Part shown: piece after piece, positions 35,271 to 40,860 of the stretch
How positions within the stretch are numbered: position 1 is the stretch's first letter
How the letters are laid out: the number at the start of each line of letters is the position of its first letter
Source of the DNA: Flavobacteriales bacterium
GTDB taxonomy: Bacteria > Bacteroidota > Bacteroidia > Flavobacteriales > Flavobacteriaceae
DNA length: 40,860 bases
Assembly: GCA_015494775.1 (NCBI GenBank)
Contig: WGAP01000046.1
Coordinates: 1-40,860 of the forward strand
Direction of reading: 5' to 3'
Made by a program: the position numbers and the translations under genes
The notes under the pieces: generated by a model
What the model saw: the letters and a program-made list of their open reading frames with translations, nothing else
Told to the model about the DNA's origin: nothing
Databases searched by the model: none

Positions 35271-35288
35271 AGCTTTAAACCCTTTGCT

Positions 35289-36407
35289 ATGATAAGCGTT
35301 CAACAAGTAAGCACACCACAGCAACTCAAACAATTCATCCGCCTGCCTTACCGGCTTTACCGCAACGACCCGCATTGGATTCCGCCGCTGCTTGCCGAAG
35401 AAAAAAAGTATTGGACCGGACATCCGGGCTTGCGAAAAAACGACGTCAAAATGTTTCTGGCCTACAAAAACAACAAACCCGCCGGACGCATTGCCATGAT
35501 GATCAACAAGGCCTACAACGAACTGCACCATGTGCACTACGCCCGTTTTTTTGCCCTGGAAGCCGCCGATGATGCCGCGGTGTTCGATGCTCTTTTGGGC
35601 CGGGTCGAAGACGAAGCCCGCAAAGCCGGCATGACCCGCATTCACGGGCCTTTGGGCTACAACAATCTGGACCATCAGGGCCTGCTGGTGGAAGGTTTCG
35701 ACCGGCCGCAAATCCTGGTATCGGTCTATAACAAACCCTACTACAAAGACCATTTGGAACGGCTGGGCTATCAAAAGGAACACGACTGGGTCGAAACCCG
35801 CATCACCCTAACCGACGAGGCGGTGGAAAAAGGCCGGCGCGGCGCCGCCTTGATCAAACGGCGCTTCGGCATCGAGGCCTGGCAACCGGCCAACCGGGAA
35901 GAAATGGTGGCGCAAACCGACGCTATTTTTAAAATCTACAACCGGGCTTTCCGGCAATTGCACTATATGGTTCCTCTGGACGAAGAGGATATTGCCTACT
36001 ACAAAAAGGCCTACATCAATGCCATGTTGCCCAAATGGACTTTTTTCGGCCGGGATGCCAAACACGATAATCGCCTGGTGGGCCTGTTGCTCACCATTCC
36101 GTCCCTGGGCGATGCCTTTCGCAAGGCCCGCGGACGTTTGTTTCCGCTGGGTTGGTATCATCTGCTCAAAGCCCTGCGCCGGCCCAAGGAAATCGATATC
36201 GCCATCACTGCCGTGATGCCCGAATATTTTTCCAAGGGCGTGGCCGCGGTAATCTTCGACCGCTTTCATCAAGTGATGTTGGAAAACGGCATCCGTGTTT
36301 TTGAAACCGGACCCGTGTTCGAGGATAACCATAACGTGCTTTCCAACTGGAAAAACTTCGAACACGAACAGCATAAACGCAAACGGGTATATGGAAAAGA
36401 TCTTTAA
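35289..36407 (+). CDS. GNAT-like acetyltransferase (YghO-type)
   Basis: 372 aa from ATG 35289 (MISVQQVSTPQQ). The frame is open to 34956, but that part is GC-rich repeat. Characteristic sequence includes FIRLPYRLYRNDPHWIPPLL, FLAYKNNKPAGRIAMMINKA, RIHGPLGYNNLDHQGLLVEG and FDRPQILVSVYNKPYY. The C-terminal part has AITAVMPEYFSKGVAAVIFD and ETGPVFEDNHNVLSNWKNFE. This double-GNAT-like family, including E. coli YghO, has no well-established substrate. Cytoplasmic, no signal. The stop overlaps the following aminotransferase by 17 nt. Confidence 0.82.
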   Translation: MISVQQVSTPQQLKQFIRLPYRLYRNDPHWIPPLLAEEKKYWTGHPGLRKNDVKMFLAYKNNKPAGRIAMMINKAYNELHHVHYARFFALEAADDAAVFDALLGRVEDEARKAGMTRIHGPLGYNNLDHQGLLVEGFDRPQILVSVYNKPYYKDHLERLGYQKEHDWVETRITLTDEAVEKGRRGAALIKRRFGIEAWQPANREEMVAQTDAIFKIYNRAFRQLHYMVPLDEEDIAYYKKAYINAMLPKWTFFGRDAKHDNRLVGLLLTIPSLGDAFRKARGRLFPLGWYHLLKALRRPKEIDIAITAVMPEYFSKGVAAVIFDRFHQVMLENGIRVFETGPVFEDNHNVLSNWKNFEHEQHKRKRVYGKDL

Positions 36408-37539
36408 GAGCAAACTCCCCGACACGAAGACAAGTATTTTTGCCGTCATGTCGGGATTGGCGACCCGCGAAGGCGCCGTGAACCTATCGCAAGGATTTCC
36501 GGATTTCGATATTGATGAACGGTTAATCGATTTGGTACATCGCTATATGAAGGCGGGGTACAACCAATATGCGCCCATGCCGGGCGTGCCCGCCTTGCGC
36601 AAGGCCATTGCCGAAAAAATCCGCACGCGCTACGATTTTATGCCCGACGCCGACGACGAAATTACCGTTACGGCCGGTGCCACACAGGCCTTGTTCAACA
36701 GCATCATGGCCCTGGTGGACCGCGGCGATGAGGTTATCGTGTTCGAGCCGGCCTACGACAGCTATGTGCCCGCCATTCGCCTGGCCGGCGGAACGCCCGT
36801 TTACGTGCAACTGACCAAACCGGATTTCCGCATCGACTGGGAAGAGGTGCGCGGCTTGATGTCGGAACGCACACGGATGATTATTCTGAACACGCCCAAC
36901 AATCCCTGCGGATATGTGTTGGACGAAACCGACTGGCAGCATTTGGAACAATTGGTCGAAGGGACGGGCACGGTTATTCTGAGCGACGAAGTGTATGAAC
37001 ACATCATTTTCGACGGATTGACACACGAAAGCATTCTGCGTCATCCCAACCTTTATGCCCGCGGCGTGGCTGTATTTTCGTTCGGCAAAACCTTTCATGC
37101 CACGGGTTGGAAAACGGGCTACACGGTGGCGCCGCCGCACCTGACCGAAGAAATTCGCAAGGTGCATCAGTTTAATGTATTCTCGGTCAATACGCCCGTG
37201 CAATATGCTTTGGCCGAATATTTGTCCGAGCAGGAACATTACCGGAATTTGGAAAAATTTTATCAGGAAAAACGGGATTATTTTATCCACGGGCTCGAAG
37301 GGTCGCGGTGGAAGATCTTGCCCGCGCACGGAACTTATTTTATCGGACTGGATTATTCGGATATTTCGGATTTGCCCGAATTTGATTTTGCCGTAAAACT
37401 CACCCGAAACTACAAAGTGGCATCCATTCCTTTTTCGAGTTTTTATCACGACGGACTAAATCAACATTTGCTCCGATTTTGCTTTGCAAAAAAGAAGGAA
37501 ACAATGGACGCCGCCTTGCGCATTTTAAGGCAATTGTAG
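36391..37539 (+). CDS. Methionine aminotransferase-like PLP enzyme (YbdL-type, class I)
   Basis: 382 aa from ATG 36391 (MEKIFKSKLPDTKTSIFAVM); the longer frame from 36295 lies inside the previous gene. Class I fold type markers: VNLSQGFPDFDIDERLID, YAPMPGVPALRKAIAEK, VTAGATQALFNSIMALVD, LNTPNNPCGYVLDE, ILSDEVYEHIIFDG and the PLP-lysine motif SFGKTFHATGWKTGY. The closing Arg is in HLLRFCFAKK. These match YbdL, which prefers methionine and aromatic amino acids, with related kynurenine aminotransferases as the alternative. Cytoplasmic. Confidence 0.92.
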   Translation: MEKIFKSKLPDTKTSIFAVMSGLATREGAVNLSQGFPDFDIDERLIDLVHRYMKAGYNQYAPMPGVPALRKAIAEKIRTRYDFMPDADDEITVTAGATQALFNSIMALVDRGDEVIVFEPAYDSYVPAIRLAGGTPVYVQLTKPDFRIDWEEVRGLMSERTRMIILNTPNNPCGYVLDETDWQHLEQLVEGTGTVILSDEVYEHIIFDGLTHESILRHPNLYARGVAVFSFGKTFHATGWKTGYTVAPPHLTEEIRKVHQFNVFSVNTPVQYALAEYLSEQEHYRNLEKFYQEKRDYFIHGLEGSRWKILPAHGTYFIGLDYSDISDLPEFDFAVKLTRNYKVASIPFSSFYHDGLNQHLLRFCFAKKKETMDAALRILRQL

Positions 37540-37540
37540 A

Positions 37541-38698
37541 ATGAAAAAGCCCGCTTGGTTATGGCTGTTAATCCTTGGGCTTCCCTTTGCGGGCCGGGCA
37601 CAGATTTACCGTAAGCCGGCGCATCCCAAGGGCGCATTGGCCTTGTATAACGACAATTTTTTCTACGACAAGGAATACAGCAACCTGATAGCCGACGGTT
37701 ATACCTTGGGCGGGCATCATTTTATTTTGGCCTACGGCTTTCCGGTCGATTCGTCCTGGTTTGTGCAGGCCGGAACCGATGCCTGGCAATTTTGGGGAAA
37801 TAATTCCCGTTTGCAGGTCCGTTTTCATTTTGCCTTGGTTTATGCCCGCGGACATCATAAGCTGATTATCGGACAATTGGACAACAGGGAAAATCACCGG
37901 CTTTTCCGGCCGCTCTACGACGAGGAATTCCGCCTGCGACCCGACCGTAGCGAGACCGGCATCCAATACCTGTGGCAAAACCCGAAGCACCGTATCGAAA
38001 CCTGGCTGGATTGGCACCGGTTTATTCACCAAGGCGACACGCTGCGCGAACGATTGAATTGGGGACTTTCGGCCGATTTGCGCTTGGCGGAAACCGGCCC
38101 ATGGCGATGGCATTTTCCCGTACAGGTACTCATCCATCACCGTGGCGGACAAATCAACCTGAAAGGTCATTATCTGAAAGGGAAAAACGACATACTCAGC
38201 GTATTGAGTGCCGCTTCGGGGCTGCAAGTGCAGCGCAGGGTAAATGCGATTTCCGAGGTGGAATTTTCGGCCCTTTATTTCTGGCACGGCTTGAACAGTC
38301 GCAATCCCGAGGAGCTTGGTTTTGTGCGCGGACATGCCGCCATGGCCCGCATCGATTGGTTTACGGCACATTGGAATATCAACCTGAGCTATTGGGATGC
38401 CCGGAAATTTAGCAGTCCGCTGGGCGAAGCCATATACCAAACGGCCAGCCGGCGAGTGGACAAATACTACGAGAACGGCGAAGTGATGCCCATTTTTTCG
38501 CGCCATCGTGAACCGCACCGTATGCTGTGGTCGTCGGCCGTGCGGTATCATACGCATTTTTCGCGGCATTTGGCTTTCAGGGCCAAGGTGGAAATGTTTT
38601 TCCAACCCTACCGGAGCAGTGTGCCCTATCCGTTTATCCGCGATGTGGTCAACCACACCGATTGGTTGTTGTCGGCCAGGATTATCTGGCGGATTTAA
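37541..38698 (+). CDS. Exported beta-rich protein, predicted outer-membrane barrel, unrecognised
   Basis: 385 aa. A clear signal peptide (MKKPAWLWLLILGLPFAGRAQ) is followed by sequence rich in Trp, Tyr, His and Arg with alternating hydrophobic strands, and a C-terminus WLLSARIIWRI that fits a last barrel strand. Blocks such as LALYNDNFFYDKEYSNLIAD, LIIGQLDNRENHRLFRPLYD and HYLKGKNDILSVLSAASGLQ are reminiscent of porin-like barrels. No family assigned. It starts 1 nt after the aminotransferase stop, so the two are probably co-transcribed, though the roles look unrelated. Confidence 0.75.
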   Translation: MKKPAWLWLLILGLPFAGRAQIYRKPAHPKGALALYNDNFFYDKEYSNLIADGYTLGGHHFILAYGFPVDSSWFVQAGTDAWQFWGNNSRLQVRFHFALVYARGHHKLIIGQLDNRENHRLFRPLYDEEFRLRPDRSETGIQYLWQNPKHRIETWLDWHRFIHQGDTLRERLNWGLSADLRLAETGPWRWHFPVQVLIHHRGGQINLKGHYLKGKNDILSVLSAASGLQVQRRVNAISEVEFSALYFWHGLNSRNPEELGFVRGHAAMARIDWFTAHWNINLSYWDARKFSSPLGEAIYQTASRRVDKYYENGEVMPIFSRHREPHRMLWSSAVRYHTHFSRHLAFRAKVEMFFQPYRSSVPYPFIRDVVNHTDWLLSARIIWRI

Positions 38699-38754
38699 AT
38701 GTTATACCGGAATTTGTTTTTGCTAAAAAAAACTCCGTGGTAATATAAAAATAA

Positions 38755-38980
38755 CCACAGAGTAACACAGAGTAAAATTTCACAGAGTAACACAGAGTAA
38801 TCAATCAAAATCAAAAAAACTCCGTGAAACTCTGCGGCTAACTCTGCGAAACGCTGTGGTAAAAAATAAACTAACCACAGAGTAACACAGAGTAAAATTT
38901 CACAGAGTAGCACAGAGTAATAATTCGGAAATAAAAAAACTCCGTGAAACGCTGTGTGTAACTCTGTGAAACGCTGTGGT
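38755..38980. repeat. Two tandem 120-bp hairpin repeats (CACAGAGTAA type)
   Basis: Unit 1 (38755-38860) and unit 2 (38875-38980) are offset by exactly 120 bp. Each starts CCACAGAGTAACACAGAGTA, has a second CACAGAGTA pair, and ends with the reverse motif (TCCGTGAAAC, CTCTG, ACGCTGTGGT), so each folds as a long imperfect hairpin. The region (38699-39007) between the barrel gene and the GT2 gene holds nothing else. An incomplete arm (ACTCCGTGGT) precedes unit 1 at 38732. It may act as a bidirectional terminator at this convergent junction. Confidence 0.8.
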
Positions 38981-39007
38981 AAAAATAAAAAAGAAAAGAA
39001 AAACCCC

Positions 39008-40144
39008 TTATTCTTCCAATCTCACCGCTTCGCCTTTGGCTGTGGCGCTGTCGCTTCCGTAGAACTTCAACCCGTCGAGCGTAAGCCAGCGGAACCGATG
39101 GGCGGTGCCGGTATTTTGTTGCACCAAATCGATTAAGGTGCCAAACCCGTAGGAGGCCGGATCCAAGAGGAGCAAATGCGGCGCTTCGGGCAATGCCCCG
39201 GGATTGATAACCGGCACACGGGTATCGAAATATGCCTGCAAACGTTTATGGACTTCGGGGCGGTTTCCCACATAGGCCGGCGGCAAAGTGGATGAAGAAC
39301 CGGCCGCAGGACGTTTAGATTTCCCCGCCGACCAATGCCGCAACAGGGGCCGCACCACAGGCGCCGTTATCCGGTAAGCCAACGGATGATGTTTTTGCAT
39401 GTAGATTTCCGCCGCCCGGGCAAAATGTCGCCGGTAAACCGGATCATCGGGCGTGCTTTCGCCCTTGAAATGAACGGCCGCCATCGAACCCAGGTAATAA
39501 TTGGTGCGTCCGGCCCGCAAAAAACGAACGCTCAAATCGATGTCTTCGCCATACATAAAGAAATTTTCGTCCAAGCCGCCCAAGCGCAGGTAAACATCCC
39601 GTTCAAAGCCGAGCAAGGCGCCCACAAACACTTCCGACGGGCCTTCGGCCCGGGGTTTTAACCGCCGGTCGTAGTAGGCACCCGACCAAAAATCATCCGG
39701 CTTGCGTGCCAGCATCCTGCCGGCAATGCCGAGCAGTGTGGGAATGCGCCGCTTACTTTCGGGCAAAAAGCGCCCGTGCCCGTCGATGAGCCGCACCGAA
39801 CAAAGGCCGGGCCGGGTCAGGCCGTCAAGGCAGGCATTCATACGGTCGAAAAGATTTTCGGGCACCAAAACATCGGGATTGAGCAGAAAAATCCGGCGTC
39901 CGCGCGCGGCTTCCACCGCCAGATTATTGCCACGGGCAAAACCGTAATTTTCGGGATAAACAATAAATTTGACCGCAGGAAAACGCCGGCGAAAATATTC
40001 AACATCAAAATCTTCCGAAGCATTGTCCGCTACAATAATTTCGGCATTTCTCCCTTCGACGGCGCGGCCAATGCCATCCAAGGCGCCTTCGAGGAAAACC
40101 GGCGCATTGTAGTGCAAAACAACCACCGAAAAACCGGGTGTCAT
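39008..40144 (-). CDS. Family 2 glycosyltransferase with C-terminal extension
   Basis: 378 aa from ATG 40144 (MTPGFSVVVLHYN), which overlaps the stop of the symporter gene (ATGA). The longer frame to 40180 lies in that gene. The GT-A fold is shown by FSVVVLHYNAPVFLEGALDG, IIVADNAS (Asp40), YGFARGNNLAVEAARG, FLLNPDVLVP (metal-binding Asp91 region), VGALLGFERDVYLRLGGLDE and FMYGEDIDLSVRFLRAG. This resembles rhamnosyl-type transferases making cell-surface polysaccharide. The final 120 or so residues after HFARAAEIYMQKHH contain a Pro/Ser-rich linker and a small domain ending GSDSATAKGEAVRLEE that I do not recognise. Cytoplasmic, no signal. Confidence 0.9.
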   Translation of the reverse strand: MTPGFSVVVLHYNAPVFLEGALDGIGRAVEGRNAEIIVADNASEDFDVEYFRRRFPAVKFIVYPENYGFARGNNLAVEAARGRRIFLLNPDVLVPENLFDRMNACLDGLTRPGLCSVRLIDGHGRFLPESKRRIPTLLGIAGRMLARKPDDFWSGAYYDRRLKPRAEGPSEVFVGALLGFERDVYLRLGGLDENFFMYGEDIDLSVRFLRAGRTNYYLGSMAAVHFKGESTPDDPVYRRHFARAAEIYMQKHHPLAYRITAPVVRPLLRHWSAGKSKRPAAGSSSTLPPAYVGNRPEVHKRLQAYFDTRVPVINPGALPEAPHLLLLDPASYGFGTLIDLVQQNTGTAHRFRWLTLDGLKFYGSDSATAKGEAVRLEE

Positions 40145-40860
40145 GACGTGCGTTTTGGCAAGCCCAAACCGGCCAACCAAAGCCCCAAAAAGGTCAGGGC
40201 CGCGTTGACTAGCAGGAGTTCGAAACTAAATTGATACTTCCAGCCCAACTGCGCGGGCATCCGCGAAATAAGGTAAGTAAGCACGGGCGCCACAATCACG
40301 ATCAAAGGAATCCAAGCTTCGCGCACGGGCCGTCGGGTAAGCAATCCGTAACTGAACAAGCCCAACAGAGGACCGTAGGTGTAACCGGCAAAGGTAAAAA
40401 TCGAGTTGATAATGCTCCGGTCGGTAATCACCTTGCTATACAAAATCAGTATGCCGATAAAAACCAACGAAACGCCGATATGCACGGCCTTGCGGATATA
40501 TTTACGGCGCTCGGCCGGATAGCGTTTGTTCAAATCCAGTATGTCGATACTGAACGAGGTGGTGATGGCCGTCATGGACGAATCGGCCGAGGAATAGGCC
40601 GCGCTGATAAGTCCCAGCACAAACAGCAATGCCGCCCAAAAGCCCAAATCGGTTTGCACGGCGATGTAGGGAAAAATCTTGTCGCCCTTGATGCCCAGGG
40701 CATCCAAATCCCACCCGCGATAGGCCGCGTAGGCCAACAAAATAACGCCCAAGGACAAAAACAACACATTGACCAAAAACAAGGCAATGGAAAACCAACG
40801 CATATTTTTCTGCGAATCCTTTAAGGTGCGCACGGTGAGGTTTTTTTGCATCATACCCTG
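40141..40860 (-). CDS. Sodium:solute symporter family protein, C-terminal part (cut by window edge)
   Basis: The frame is open to the last base, and the codons before the internal methionines read Q-G, as in the QGMMQKNLT stretch inside sodium:solute symporters, so the start is outside the window. About 240 residues with six or so membrane segments are present, including FVLGLISAAYSSADSSMTAI, the typical sodium-symporter motif, and FTFAGYTYGPLLGLFSYGLL. It carries an organic solute or anion with sodium across the inner membrane; the substrate is unknown. It overlaps the GT2 start by 4 nt. Confidence 0.88.
   Translation of the reverse strand, partial: QGMMQKNLTVRTLKDSQKNMRWFSIALFLVNVLFLSLGVILLAYAAYRGWDLDALGIKGDKIFPYIAVQTDLGFWAALLFVLGLISAAYSSADSSMTAITTSFSIDILDLNKRYPAERRKYIRKAVHIGVSLVFIGILILYSKVITDRSIINSIFTFAGYTYGPLLGLFSYGLLTRRPVREAWIPLIVIVAPVLTYLISRMPAQLGWKYQFSFELLLVNAALTFLGLWLAGLGLPKRTS

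Noticed and set aside
34956..35288. Upstream extension of the acetyltransferase by 111 codons
   Set aside because: The extension is coded by repeat copy D, and a good -7 box lies just before the internal ATG at 35289.
38695..38913. 72-codon minus-strand frame with repeated LLCEILLCVTLWL
   Set aside because: It is the translation of the CACAGAGTAA hairpin repeats and not a gene.
38755..38980. CRISPR array
   Set aside because: There are only two 120-bp units, they are palindromic throughout, and there are no spacers of even length and no cas genes.
1..40860. tRNA, rRNA, phage or transposase genes
   Set aside because: I looked for them and found no recognisable gene of these kinds; the only mobile-like feature is the small inverted-repeat island.

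Overview
The window looks like chromosomal DNA of a Bacteroidota bacterium, most likely Flavobacteriia-like. The evidence is SusC/SusD/SusE-type outer-membrane glycan uptake proteins, C-terminal type IX secretion (T9SS) sorting tails, Bacteroidota-type -7 promoter boxes (TAnnTTTG), a lack of purine-rich ribosome binding sites, and a sufB-sufC-sufD iron-sulfur operon. I cannot name the genus. No rRNA, tRNA, CRISPR array, transposase or phage gene was seen.

Positions 1-23871 are dominated by an alpha-glucan (starch/maltodextrin) utilisation locus. On the minus strand (661-11121) lies a sus operon: susC, susD, a susE/F-like lipoprotein, a secreted protein of unknown role, a multidomain T9SS-exported GH13 alpha-amylase and a small T9SS-exported protein. 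On the plus strand lie a LacI-family regulator (11659-12705) and a tightly overlapping seven-gene operon (13041-23871): sugar MFS transporter, beta-phosphoglucomutase, GH65 maltose phosphorylase, three GH13 enzymes with export signals, and an ASKHA sugar kinase. The inferred flow is: surface amylase cuts starch; SusD/SusE bind it and SusC imports it; periplasmic GH13 enzymes reduce it to maltose and glucose; the MFS protein carries these inward; maltose phosphorylase and phosphoglucomutase give glucose 6-phosphate; and the kinase may phosphorylate free glucose. A perfect 20-bp LacI-type palindrome lies between the two arms.

Positions 23983-28309 (minus) hold a suf operon, sufB-C-D-E-T, without a sufS cysteine desulfurase. 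Then come a TPR protein plus outer-membrane barrel pair (29425-34030), a PAS-only protein (minus), an acetyltransferase-like protein overlapping a YbdL-like aminotransferase, an unrecognised barrel-like secreted protein, and at the right edge a GT2 glycosyltransferase overlapping a truncated sodium:solute symporter (both minus). The left edge cuts an EamA-family transporter.

The most unusual features are: (i) a susD whose protein carries an inserted copy of the starch-binding-like module that occurs three times in the neighbouring SusE; (ii) a strong internal terminator separating susCDE from the downstream secreted enzymes; (iii) four copies of a GC-rich intergenic repeat family, one of which contains a 162-bp island bounded by a perfect 21-bp inverted repeat; (iv) a 120-bp tandemly duplicated hairpin; and (v) a palindrome plus T-run in the long leader of the MFS operon.
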